A stretch of 64,000 nucleotides of DNA from Cymbidium sinense (taxonomy: Eukaryota > Streptophyta > Magnoliopsida > Asparagales > Orchidaceae), in assembly GCA_021442155.1 (NCBI GenBank), contig CM038222.1, forward strand, positions 61,850,266-61,914,265, given 5' to 3'. The position numbers and the translations under genes were made by a program. Shown one piece after another: positions 36,401 to 48,049 of this stretch. The notes under the pieces were generated by a model. It searched no databases. It saw only the letters and a list, made by a program, of their open reading frames with translations, and was not told the DNA's origin. Positions within the stretch are counted from its first letter, which is position 1. Each line of letters starts with the position of its first letter.

Positions 36401-39400
36401 ACTATACCAACATAAAAGAGAAGACTACCTACATACCCTTATATTTCTATCAAGCTTATAATTAAAATATAAGTAGCACACTTTCAGATTTGATAATTGA
36501 TTTATATGTTTTGAAAATAAATTGAATTTAGTAGTGATAATAGCCACTCATATTTCTACTTTAGCCAACACATGCAAATTTGACATAAAGTAAACAATTT
36601 TATTTTTTTTTAAATTTGAATTTGAAAAATATGGATGCATGAAACCACATGACATACAAATTTAACATGTTGGGGAAAGAATCAAAGCAATGAAAGCATG
36701 TAAACACATTCACTTTAATTAAATCCTAAATATTCTTATGAAATAAGAAATTTAAAATAAATCAAAGTGTATTCAATGTGATTTTTGTTTAGTTTTAAGT
36801 TTGATTTAATTTTGAAAAGGTGAGTTGAGTTTGTTATTCCTAACCCATTCCCACATGTGTTTGATATTTATATTTAATTTTTTTAGATGATTAGATTCAT
36901 TTTATGTATTAATTAGGTTAAGGTATGAATTAAGCAAGTTAATTAACCCTTACCTACACCACCTTAGCATAGTTAACCAAGTAATTATGAGCCAATGAGA
37001 TGACATAAAACTCACAAGGAATTTAAACTTGTAATGCACCTAGGAAGAAAAGGGCCTAATGCAATTTGGCTCATGATTAATGGTTAATTATGCTAAGGGG
37101 TTTAGCTTAAGTAATTTCAAAACACCCCTTCACATATATGAATTGGGTTTTGATTTCCTCAATTGAATTTAGGCTATTCAACACCTAAGCATCTACTCAA
37201 AATAGATTAATTAAGTTCTGGAAGGTTTTAGAATTTTTTAAAAAAATTAATTAAGGGGATAATTACTGAATTAACCCTTAATTAAGAAAGGATTAAGGAA
37301 AGAAAAGGAGATTTAAGGAATAGCTTAAGGGAAATACCCCAAAATTATTCCCTAAGCCTCTTATTCACTGGATCTAACCTTAATCAACCTTAATAGTGAA
37401 TTAAAACACTAATCCAACCTTAATTATCCTTAATTAGATTAAAGGAGTAATTAGAAAAACACATTTGCAATTCCCCTAATTAAGCTTCAAATAAATCTCA
37501 AGAAAATTAGGGGAGGCAGCGGTCATCCCCTAAAACATACCCAAGAAGTTTGAGATTAATTAGAGGATTAATTAAGAAGTAAATAGCAAAATGATATTTC
37601 CATTAAAACTTAAAATTAGAGAAAAGGATAACTCAAAATCCATTGAAATTATTTTAAAATATTCTAGGTTGAATTATCTTTCCATAGAATTTTACCTCAA
37701 ATTTTTCTGAATTTCATTGAAGGAGATATGATTTTTAGAAGATCAGGAGATTAATTAATCATTAATTAAACTCCCTAACTAATCCCTCAGCTCACAGTGC
37801 AACACGCGGCGACGGCGATCAGCTCGCTTTACACGCATCTCGTAGTGAGCCTCCCACTTAAACGTCCCATCTAAGTGGTGGCGCAGACGGACGCTTTGAT
37901 CCCTGCCATTCAATCAAAGATCGAACAGCCGGGGATCATCCCGCGGTTTATAAAAGGGATAATTAATTCTAAAACATGGGAATAATCATGGTCATCCATC
38001 CAAAATGCGATGGATGGATCCCCAGTTCTTCCCTTAGGATCAACAGAGGCCCATGATCTAGGGAAGATCCAATTGATTGAGACCGAAGATTGTTCCCATA
38101 CCATCTAAAGCTACTAAAGAGCATATCCAATAGTGGATTTTGCATTACTTGAAAATTCCTTTCACAAAAGACCAACACCTCTTGTGCTAAGTGGTCAAAA
38201 ATTACACCTCACGATGATCAACTGAGTCAATGATGAGGTAGCTTGTCTCTTCCTTGCGCTTGATCAAAGGCTCTCCTTACTTTGGGAACTCATGGATGCT
38301 TGGGTGCACTCAATTGATCCCTGAGGAAGTGTGCAAGGAAATTGGAGTAATTTTGAGTGAGGAAGAAGTTGAAAGTTCAATGAGCTCCTATTTTAATAGA
38401 GAAAATGAAAAAGAAGCTATTTCAAATCCTCTTAGAAAGCTTAGGATGCTCTTGATCTCTCCTAACACCTCTAGGCTTCAATCAATGAGGGAATGATGAA
38501 TTCAAATTGAATTAGGGGAGTATATCTCCCCAATCGGACTGACATCTCCTTGCCATTTTGATCCAATTGACCACAATGGATAGGTTGTTTGATCTTTGAT
38601 CTTGCACATGGTAAGGCCTAGTGGATTTTAACCTCCCATGTGCTTAAATTGAGTGGAAGAGGATTTGAATGAGCCAATTTGACCCATGGGTCGGGTTTGG
38701 CCTTGGGTCCATTTAACTGACCCAAACCCATTGGGTTGGGTGCACCTTCATTAGGTCCCTTGAGGTATTAGGAAGGTATCAAGTGGATATGAAGAGGGCG
38801 ACCAAATTTATGGATTAGGCCAAAATTTGTTCTATGGCCTAGGGTAGAATGGTCATTTTGCTAATTTTTCAATTTGGATATGTTGGGTATGTGGAGAAAC
38901 TAGTTTGGCCAAGTTTCATGAGATTTGGAATTCATTTGATAGGTTTGGCTCATGTTGACCCATTTAGGTCAAAATTGGGTCAAGTTCACCAATTGGTCAA
39001 ATTGGGTCAAACCAAGGGTTGGGTCAAGTTCATATGACCATTTGAAATATTTAAGTGGCTTTGATTTGGTTCAATTTGGTTTAGTTTTGAATTTGGCTCA
39101 TATGACTTTATTTAGGTCAAATGGGTCAAGTTGACCTATTTGACCCATTCGACCTATTTGAGATAGGTCAAAGGTAGGTTTAGGTTTGGTTAGTCATATG
39201 GAGTGGATTGGTATCTTTGTTTTCAATCAATTTTGGTTAAGTTCAAATTTGGCTCAACATGACCCCTTTAGTCAAGTCTAAGGTCAATTGGGCTAGGTTG
39301 GGTCTAGTTGGCCAATTGAGGCTTTGGTCAAGTTCAACAAGTGATTTGGAATGAACTTGACCCATTGGTTTCAATCAATTTGGCTTAGATCAAGTTTTGA

Positions 39401-41161
39401 CACATTTTGATTTTTAGGTCAAGTTGGGTCAACTTGGGTCAAGTGGCCAATTGGGCTAGGTTAGGCTCAAATGTTGACTTGGTCAAGTTCAAACATAGGT
39501 CATGAGTGAACTTAGATCAATGGTTTCAATCAATTTGGTCTATGGTGGAATTTGGCTATGTTAGGTTTCATTTTTGGCTAAGTGTTGACTTGGTCAACCC
39601 TTAGGATTTGACTTGGTTTGACCCAATTTGATTGATTGATCATCCCATGATGATTGTTGATCATGATGAGAGGCATAGGTGAGTTTGATTCAATCCAATT
39701 TGGTTAGGATTAGAATTTGGCTCATAAGGGTACTTTAGGTCACTTTGGGTCAAGTGAGCCTAAGTGGGTCAAATGGCTTGGTCAAAGCTTGATTTGAGTT
39801 TGATTGAACTTGTATATGGACTTATGATTGAAATATAAATCCATTTACAAGTGATTTGAAGTCAAATGGGTTTTGATTCATTTGACAATTTCATATTCAA
39901 AGGAAGAATATGAAAGGATTTGGGGTTTGATTTTTTGAATTGAATTTTGATTTGGTGATTGGTGCATTTATATAGGGGTTCATGATTGTAGGGTTAGTTG
40001 AATCATGAAGGAAAAATCAAGAGTTTGGCTTGATTTGGAGTTGATTAGGCTAAGTTCAAGATTTTGACTTGAAACGCTTAGGTTGGATTTTGAGTTAATT
40101 TGAATTTGATTTTTGAAATTTTCTTTGATTGTTTGAATTTATATTTCATTTATATATGTGAATATAAATGAGAATATAAATGATCATGAGAAAATTTTAA
40201 GGGTTTGAAGTGATTTGATCATGATTCAGGCTAAGCCCATTAAAAGGAATTTAAAGGACTTAAAAAAGAAAATTTGGAGTTTGGAGCTTGAATTTTTGAA
40301 TTTAGTTTGATTGATTTATATTTATATTTCATTTATATATGTAAATATAAATGAGAATATAATTGAGTTATGAGAAAATCTCATGAGTTTGAATTGATTT
40401 GATCATGATTTAAGCCAAGTCCATTAAACAAGAATTTAAGGACTTAAGAAGGATTTTAAATTTGGAATTTAATTTTTGGATTTGATTTGATAGATTTATA
40501 TTTATATTTCATTTATATATGTGAATAAAATGAGAATATAAATGAGTTTTGAGAAAATCCCATGAATTTGAATTGATTTAGATTTGATTTTGGCCAAGTC
40601 CATGAAGGAAAACTTAAAGGACTTAGAAAATTTCAACTTATAGATTTGGAATTTTGGATTTAGTTTGATTGGTTTGAATTTATATCTCATTTATATATGT
40701 GAATATAAATGATAATATAAATGAATCATGAGAAAATCTCATGAGTTTGAATTGGTTTGATCATGATTTAGGCTAAGTCCTTAAAAGAAGATTAAAGACT
40801 TAGGATAAATTTGGACTTAGGAATTTCATTCATGGGCTTCAATCATGGATCTCAATCACAGATTTCAATCATGGATTTCAATCACATGGGGTTGATTTGA
40901 GTTTGGTGAAAATCAAATAAGATTGATTTAGAGTTTGACTTGAAGGAAGGAAAGTGAGGAATGGTTCAAGCCAAGGGTAGGTAGATTTTCTTAACACCCC
41001 TAAGGCATGACCTATTCCTATGGCTAACTCTTCTAAGTCTCTAGGGCTAGGTTGAGTGTCCAATCACTAGATGTGTCTTAAGACTAAGGAATTCTTAAAG
41101 TCTAAAAGAAGTCCTATGTCTAAGATGGAGGGGTTGAAAACTCATTCTAAAAAAGAGGTCA
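33454..41161 (-). repeat. 5' LTR of copy B (about 7.7 kb)
   Basis: It begins beside the damaged primer-binding site and ends at GAGGTCA (41155-41161). It is collinear with the LTRs at 12705 and 54764 and with 1-4635. Inside are the C/T tract at 34980-35030, a GC-rich patch at 37797-37950, the GGTCAA-rich block at 38950-39800, and a tandem array at 40141-40835 that is single-copy in the other LTRs. The ORFs on either strand (for example 38254-38496) are not conserved in the sister LTRs and are taken as chance. Confidence 0.8.
40141..40835. repeat. Four-unit tandem repeat of about 180 bp inside an LTR
   Basis: The start word 'atatttcatttatatatgt' recurs at 40141, 40324, 40504 and (with one change) 40682, a spacing of 183, 180 and 178 bp. 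Each unit continues with 'gaatataaatgagaatat', a 'catgagaaaat' block and 'gatttaggctaag'-like text. The other LTRs have the same sequence once only (near 18790 and 60355). The array therefore arose in this LTR after its divergence from the others. Confidence 0.85.
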
Positions 41162-41564
41162 ACATGTTCATAAGGCTTAGGAAGGTTTTGGATTTTGAAT
41201 TGATTTTGGATTTGAATCATTTGGAATTGGAATTGAATTTGGAGTTGATTTTGGATTTGTAAAATTCAATTGAGTTGGGATTGATTTGAGATTTAAGAAA
41301 ATTAATTGAGTTGGAAGATTTGAGATTTTATTTGGATTGGTTTGAGGGAGTGTACATAGGATGGATTTGGGCTATAGGGTAAGTGGTTGCCTTAAGTCCC
41401 TAATGCATAACCTAGTCCTATGATAAACCCTTCTAAGTCTCTAGGGTTAGGTTAAGTGTTCACCTAATCACTAGAAGTGTCTTAAGACTAAGAAACTCTT
41501 AGTGACTGCAAGAGTCCTAGATCAACGATGGGGAAGTTGAGAGCTCATTCCAAAAATGAGGTCA
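41162..41564 (-). repeat. Truncated 3' LTR of copy C (about 0.4 kb)
   Basis: It starts directly after the copy B LTR terminus with 'catgttcataaggcttagga' and matches 60630-61054 of the LTR at 54764-61054 almost throughout, ending with the same GAGGTCA. Only the U3 beginning (minus-strand view) of this LTR is left. The next bases, going into the element, should hold the polypurine tract, but the minus strand there ('tgggtgctttttat') is not purine-rich. Confidence 0.75.
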
Positions 41565-44218
41565 ATAAAAAGCACCCAATAGGAGTGGTGTGACTGACAA
41601 GGCATACTGACGACAGGTGACAGATGATCAACACTGAATGATCGCAAGCACTAATAGAAATAATGTACTCCTAAACCCAAGGTGTAGAAGGAATCAAGAT
41701 CTTAGTGCAATGCAACTCTACTTATGTCAAAGACATAAGAGAGTGAAGGAGGAATCCACTGGATTGACTATGTGAACCATCCACTAAGGGAAAAGGTTCA
41801 AGTTATCCAGTCAGGATAAGAGGTTATGAAATCTGCTGGGGATTAGAATTTGGAATCCACTGGGGATAAAAGTGTGAACCTTCCACTCAGGGAGCAAGTT
41901 CGGGTTGGATTGAATTGACTCCACTAGAGAAATTGGAAAATTTTGCATCTCGCTGTGGTGAAGCTGGTCATTTGATTATTTAATTTGACTCCACTGGGGA
42001 GGTTAGTTGGTTTTGTTTCAAATTTTAAATTTTTAAATTTTGATGGACCCCTATAGATGGATCAGATGAAAGGGCCATGTCCTGGCCTACTTTAGATTTA
42101 CTAATCTAAAGGGATAGTCTACCAACCACATAGTAAGATTATCCAACCAAAGGGGTACCTTTTAGTTTACAGTGGCCAATTTAGGGAAGAAAGCACGGGG
42201 ACTCACATCTTCCTAAATAAAAAGACCACTGGGGTGACACATTAGTAAGGTAACATGTCAACCTGACGTAGGACTGACTACTAAGTGAATGCCACTAGGG
42301 GACTTAAATCAGCTTAAAAGATAGTCAAAATTAATTTCACTTTACTTATATTAGATGGATCTTATTGGTTTATGATGGGCCGCACTTAGTAGCCATAGCC
42401 TTGGCCTACTGCATCATCCAAAGGGAGAAGTTTTCCCCACCGGGGGAGAACTATCCAACCAAAGGGGTGCCTTTCATAATCAAGAAAAGAAAAGCGGGGA
42501 CTACATCTTCCCAATAAAGATCACAGGGTGAATATTAGCAAGGTAAAATATGTCAACATCTCTGTACCATTGATTTATGAGGAATACACAGATGTTCATA
42601 ATTCCTTATATCTTCGTGCAACATCTAATTGCCAACCCGCTTAAAGCAATACGTAAATCACAAAACATATTGAACCCGACCTAAGGGTGACTACTGAGAG
42701 AGTACCAACCCGGGGACTTATCTCAACTCAAGTGTAGTCAGGCAATTCCTATAGGAGTTTTGCTGCCACTGCCCTAAAGATAGGATGCATGCTTGGGAAA
42801 GGGGTCGTTGGAGGCTTGAATTCCTAATCCATAAGTGAATAAATTTGTTTATTTATTTATTTATTTATTTATTTATCATGGATCATGTTGGTTTGCGAGG
42901 ATTCATACTGAGAAGGAGCTTATATAAATCTAGAGTTATCTCAAATTTACTGGTCCAAGGGAGAATCTGTGCATCCACTGAACAAATTCTCTGACCACAT
43001 GGGTGGCTACTAGGAAAGGGGGATTGTCCAATCCAAGAGTAGCCCGGGTAGTGTCTTAATGGGATCGCAAAGGATGTAACCCAAGTAGAGTGCCCACATG
43101 AGTGGGGCCACTAAGGGCTTTATGCTGATCCCTGAAGAAGATAATGCCTATAGGTATTCAATGGCCAACTCAAGGAAAAAGTGTGGGGACTCATATCTGC
43201 CAAGAGTGTTATCTCCATCGAGTGAGTTGTCAGCATAGCGAACATCAACTAACCTAAGGTGCCCATGGTTGATAATCTAGGAAGAAAGAATGAGGACTCA
43301 CATCCTCCTGGTTGCGGGGAGTCTATCTTGGCTCACAGTGATATCCGACCTAGGGATACTACTGAATGAATGCTACTGGGGAACTTATATCAACTTAAAA
43401 GTAGTTGATAGGAAAGGAGCTGCAAGGGTAATTACCCTAAATCTCAAATATACTTGACCTAGTTAGTGCATGATGGCTAATCTAACAAGAAATCATGTGA
43501 GCTTACATCCTTTAAAATAAAGTCAACATGGGATATCTTATCGACTGCGTAGTAAGGTCTACCAAACTAACAAGGCACTCATTGGTTTACAATGGTCAAG
43601 TTAGGAAGAAAGCACGAGGACTCACATCCGCCCGACAAGTGACCACTGGGGTGATATACTATTAGGGTAGCATAACGACCCGACCTAGAGCAGCTAATGA
43701 GTGAGTGCCACAGGGGACTTGCTCCCACATCAAAATAGCCTGAGATAAAAGATATGTGTTCATGTTTGTGTTAAAAGAGGACAGAATACCACCTGGGTTC
43801 TCTTACACCTACCCTAAAACACACTTATGAGTTGATGAAATGATGCCACGAATGGCAGTTGTGATCCCACCAAGAAAGGTTGTCGCTTGAGTTCTCTTGC
43901 ACCTAACTTAGCCATGCTAGTCAAAATAGGATGTCGCTTGGGTTCTCTTACACCAACTCTAGTTACGTTGGGGAATTGTGTTTAATTTGTGTTCGTGTAT
44001 TATGAAAGAAGGATAGGATGACGCTTGGGTTCTCTTACACCTACCATAAACACGTCGTGATATATTTGCAAACAAGCAAACAATACTTCAAATGAAGAGA
44101 ATATTTTGATGAATTGGAATGGAATCTTGAAGATAATTGTTCTCAAATGTAATTTTATGGATAATATTTCTTCAAATAGAGCCCATTGATTTGAAGCATT
44201 TGGTGTTCCCCTTTACAT
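41565..44218 (-). other. Copy C 3' untranslated region with degenerate tandem repeats
   Basis: No coding frame is supported in this 2.6-kb stretch. It contains diverged recurrences of 'gaagaaagcacggggactc' near 42187, 42485, 43170, 43280 and 43605, each followed by 'ccactggggtga' or similar. It also has a second family, 'ctcttacacctaccct', near 43800, 43890, 43945 and 44035. A (TTTA)n microsatellite lies at 42848-42876. The last 640 bp match copy B 22536-23121. Long repeat-bearing 3' regions are known for Ogre-type elements. Confidence 0.7.
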
Positions 44219-45254
44219 TTAATAAGTTGATAAGATCCTCCTTGGTAAGCCTTCTATATGATAAAAGGGCGGTTCAAACTTGCCTCCCATCTTTAGACGG
44301 GCAATAATCGATCTCCTTAGAACTAAAATAAGCTCTCCTACTTGAAAAGCTCTAGGGCGGACCAACTTGTTGTGAGCTTGAATCATCTTGGCTTTGTACA
44401 ACTCGAGGTTCTGGCATGCCCGTAGGCGTCTCTCCTCCAAACCTTTGAGCTCTTCTAACCGCAACCTGACATTCTGCTATGTAGTGATTTTACTACCCAT
44501 TGTTATCCTTAGTGATGGGAGTTGAACTTCTAATGGTAGAACAACTTGACCCACACACTAAGGAGAATGGGGTAGATCAAGTTGGAGTTCTATATGTGGT
44601 GTGGTATGCCCACAAAGCTTCAACTAGCTGCTCATGCCACTGTTGCTTATTATCATCGAGTATCTTCTTTAGTATATGGATGAGAGTTTTTTTGAATGCT
44701 TCTGCTAGGCCATTTGCCCTAGGATAGTAGATGGTAGAGTCTCTCTAATCTATGTTCTGTCTTTGTGCAAAGTTATTGATCTTAGTGCTCTTGAATGCAG
44801 TACCATTATCAGATATAAATCATCAAGGCACCCCAAACTTATATACGATATGGTTTTAGAAAATTAACTTATCTTGAGTTGTGACCTCTCTAAGTGGGAT
44901 TGCCTCTGCTAACTTGGAAAAGTAGCCGGTGGTAACTAGGATGATCCGATGACCCTTAGAAGAAGGAGGATCAATCAAGCCCACTATGTTAGTACTCCAA
45001 CACTCAAATAGCCATGAGGCCAATGTAGGATGTAGAATGTTGGGTGGTTGATGTAGGATCACATCGTGTACCTGACATTGGTGGCATCTCCTAGCTACAT
45101 CTATGTAGTCTGTAATCATCGAAGGCCAGTAGTATCCTAATCTTTTGATCTTGGCTTTCATTTTTGGATCGGATTGATGCGCTCCGCATAGACCTAAATG
45201 TACCTCGGTCATGATCTTACAGGCTTCATGTTTATTTAAACAGTGTGACCACAT
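44219..45254 (-). pseudogene. int: Copy C integrase, interrupted, first catalytic Asp lost
   Basis: The 132-aa piece at 44856-45254 has the HHCC zinc domain (H19, H26, C57, C60) with RLGYYWP. It then reads CWSTNIVGLIDPPSSKGHR, where copy B has WGTDIIG; the probable first catalytic Asp is thus Asn (N89). A second oddity is TTGYFSK. The middle (44465-44855) still encodes SDNGTAFK in a broken frame. The C-terminal piece, 44219-44464, has NKLVRPRAFQVGELILV and GGKFEP but is frameshifted before the last strand present in copy B. Confidence 0.82.
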
Positions 45255-45561
45255 TTGATCGAAATATCATCGATACAATGTACCATCCACGAGAGCATAG
45301 GAGAGAGCTCTCTGCTTCATCTGATGGGCTTGTGATTTTTTGAGGTAGTTTGTCAGTGTTTAGGTAATCCATGAATGGCTACCTCCTAACTCATGGTCTT
45401 CTTTGGCAATGGCTATCTCCCCTTCAAAGAGATTCTCTCGATGAGTTCAGCATCAATAAGGGACAAGACTTGTCTATTTTGGACCCTTATTGGAATGGAC
45501 TCATCCTCCAACATGCCAACTCCTTGGCAAGTTTTACCAAAGCATCTACTACTGCATTCTC

Positions 45562-45960
45562 TCAAAGAATTTTGTAGATGGTGACCTCAGGGATTTGGGT
45601 AAATAGCTTCATGGTGTACTCATGGTAGTGATGAAGCTTAGGTTTTAGAACCTTATAGGACCCGGCAATATGGTTGATGACCAGCAGAGAATCCTCATAG
45701 ATGTTGATGCTTTTGACACACACTGTAATAGCTAACTCCAGACTGGCAATCAAAGCCTCATACTTGGCATCATTGTTGGTGCATGGATTGGAGAGATAGT
45801 ATGAGAATCTCATCACATCGTGATCTAGAGTTAAGAGAACTATTCCTACCTTTGCCTTTCCTGGAAGAGTAGATCATGGTTCTTCTCCTTTTTGAAAGAA
45901 AGCCATCAAAATACATATCTCAATGAATGGTGTCCCCAAGTTCATGGTTTGTTCATCGAG
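45562..45960 (-). pseudogene. Copy C archaeal-type RNase H, interrupted
   Basis: The frame 45562-45816 reads RFSYYLSNPCTNNDAKYEAL, LELAITVCVKSINIYEDSLL and VINHIAGSYKV, the middle and end of the second RNase H domain. In copy B the start (YFDGA) is preserved; here YFDGF lies in another frame at about 45890-45930. The acidic residues of the KYEAL and EDSLL motifs are present, although the Gly before the last Asp has become Glu. Confidence 0.72.
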
Positions 45961-46086
45961 GAGGTCATCACTAAGCGGGGAATCAGCATGAAGTGGGTGT
46001 GTTGCTAAAAAATCTGCTAGTGCCTATCCTTTCACCACTCGGAGAGGTATGAATGTAATATCAAATTGTGATAAAATCATGGACCA

Positions 46087-46430
46087 TCATGCCAACCGTC
46101 TGGATAGCATTGGATGTGTCATGAGATATTGCAGTGGATTGATTCTTGAAATTAAGTTTACCTTATGAGATAACATGTAATGTTTTAGCTTTTGGGATGC
46201 GAAGATGAGAGCTAGCCAATCTTTCTTAATAAGTGGGTAAGTTCCGAGATCGATGATCGGTAGTAGAGAGTTCTCCTTCCCTTCATCATTGGTTTGGGCC
46301 AACAAAGCACCAAAGGAGTCATCCAATGCAGCAATGTAAAGGATAAGTGGTTTGCTCAGAATAGGGGTTGCTAGAACTAACGGCTTCACCAAATACTATT
46401 TGATGTCTTCAAAAATATTATGGCACTTGT
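46087..46430 (-). pseudogene. Copy C Ty3-type RNase H, interrupted
   Basis: The frame 46087-46392 encodes KPLILYIAALDDSFGALLAQ, then YPLIKKDWLALIFASQKLKH, YMLSHKVNLISRINPLQYLM and a final LSRRLA. This is the usual RNase H of gypsy pol, following RT, and includes the Asp-containing ALDDSFGALL strand. It lies directly beside the RT remnant at 46430-47120. Confidence 0.8.
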
Positions 46431-47120
46431 CATCCCACTTGAACTTAGCATCCTTTTTGATAAGTGCTTAAAAGGCATCTCCGATGGGTGGAGATAAAGC
46501 ATCTTAGATATCGCCCTTGGAAAATCTAAGTTGAGTTAGACTTTTAGGGGTGCATTTCTAAGATAGCTTTGATCTTTTTTGGGTCTATCTCTATTCCCTG
46601 GTGTCAGACAACAAACCCAAGGAACTTCCCTGAAGCTACTCCAAATGCACATTTCAGGGAGTTCATTTTGAGATTGAATTATATTAAATGTTCAAAAACT
46701 ACTCTCAAGTCAAAGAGATGGTCTCCCTTTTCTTTACTTTTGATAACTAGATCATCGACATAGCATTCTACTTGATGATGAATGAGTTCATAAAAAATCC
46801 AAGTCATGGCCTAGGTAAGTATGACATTTTAAGGAAGGGCATGACCTTATAATAATATTCGATCGATTCAAAAGGTAGTATTCTCTCATCTCGGGACATC
46901 TTAAGGTGTAGCGGATGACCCATCCATGAAGGAGAATATTGCATGAGACGAGGCAATGTCCAACATTAACTCTAGTATAGAAAGTAGAAATTCATCCATA
47001 GGACATGCCTTTTAAGTCCCTAAAATTGACACATATGCAAATTTGGTCATTCTTCTTCTTAACTAGGACAACCCAGCTAACCATGCAGGGTATTTTTCTT
47101 CCTAATAAAGCCAGCATCGA
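46430..47120 (-). pseudogene. Copy C reverse transcriptase, heavily broken
   Basis: No frame over 60 aa remains, but the key RT words can be read across frames on the minus strand: FSFMDGSS near 46920-46945 and VECYVDDLVI near 46740-46770. Both correspond to copy B positions around its catalytic Asp residues. Small deletions (for example near 46820-46900) break the frame repeatedly. This RT is clearly more decayed than that of copy B. Confidence 0.75.
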
Positions 47121-47830
47121 TCAATTTCTTGACTTCAAAATGATTTGTTGTTTGATTTCCAATCGCATGCGTCTAGGAGCTTGCTTGATAGAGCTAGTGT
47201 TAAGGTTTATTATTAGTTTATGGATAGCTAGGTTAGGAGACAATCTGGGCATCTCTTCATAACTCCATGCAAAGTGGTCCTTAAACTCAGTCAATAGCTT
47301 AACTAAATCATTGGTTTCTTCTTCATTCAATAGAGAATTGGTGTATGTGGGGCATGGATCTTCTTCTGTCCCGAGGTTGATTTCTCTAAGCTTGTCGATG
47401 GTTGAATTGATTTCTTCTTCAAATTCTGAAGGTGCATCTTTGATTTGAAGATCATCGATTATCTGAAGTTTCTAAACACACATCCTTATAAGAGTTAGTG
47501 TTATTTAAGAAGATCTATCGGACTCATGATTCATGAAAAATTAGCGGTCATCATCTCAGACCCATCTAATCCTAGTCCTAGTCTTGATTGTGCATCCATG
47601 CTTTTGTTGTTCCATAGCTTCTCGAAATACTCGACCTATGCCTGGACCATGTGTAAGGAATCAAACCTTTCTTTGCAAGATTAAGAACACAAGGCGTACC
47701 AATCAAAAGGTAATTCCATTAAATCTTTATATGAATTATCCTCAAGTTCTACATCTTCTTGACTTGAGGATGATGATGATCCCAAGAATCTCTTTGGCTT
47801 GACATCCATGGAAGATCTAGGGCTTCCTTA
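47121..47830 (-). pseudogene. Copy C protease-RT spacer and RT fingers, broken
   Basis: The frame 47121-47330 reads EETNDLVKLLTEFKDHFAWS, YEEMPRLSPNLAIHKL and IKQAPRRMRLEIKQQI. The Phe-Ala-Trp-Ser block and the following text mark the entry into gypsy RT. The rest (47340-47830) aligns with 26100-26672 of copy B only in short blocks. Confidence 0.65.
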
Positions 47831-48049
47831 ACTACCAAACCTCAACTTTTAAGAAGAAAGTGGGGTTAAGGCTAAGGTTCCCAAGCTAAATGGTTTTACA
47901 TAATCTGATTCAAATATATTTATGCTTTGCTTGAGGCACGGTCTTCATCCTGTCGGCTCAGTATCACCTCCAATGAGACCCGCTGAGAAGGGTTGGCTGG
48001 TTTGCTAATCACAAGAGACTCATCCTCTGAGCTAGATTATAAGTCTATG

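Larger units (their letters stand above)
19380..41161 (-). mobile_element. Copy B: full-order but degenerate Tat-lineage gypsy element
   Basis: On the minus strand this copy has a 5' LTR (33454-41161), a damaged primer-binding site (33441-33453), a leader array, N-terminal ORF, gag, protease, basic linker and RT. RNase H, aRNase H, integrase, a 3' untranslated region and a truncated 3' LTR (19380-22505) follow. The left end abuts the terminal GAGGTCA of the copy A LTR. The right end is the same terminal word, directly followed by a 3' LTR remnant of copy C. RT and integrase keep most catalytic motifs, but every ORF is interrupted. Confidence 0.8.

Noticed and set aside
41565..41590. Polypurine tract at the 3' LTR border of copy C
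   Set aside because: The minus-strand sequence before the LTR start is not purine-rich, so I do not annotate a tract.
41590..41660. Possible similarity between the start of the copy C 3' region and the flanking direct repeat ('gaatgatcgcaagcactaa' versus 'gaatgattgcaagcttctaa')
   Set aside because: Only about 40 bp with weak matching outside one word. It could not be extended by eye and is not enough to call homology.
42848..42876. (TTTA)n tract as a functional element
   Set aside because: Ordinary microsatellite within the 3' untranslated region; recorded there only.
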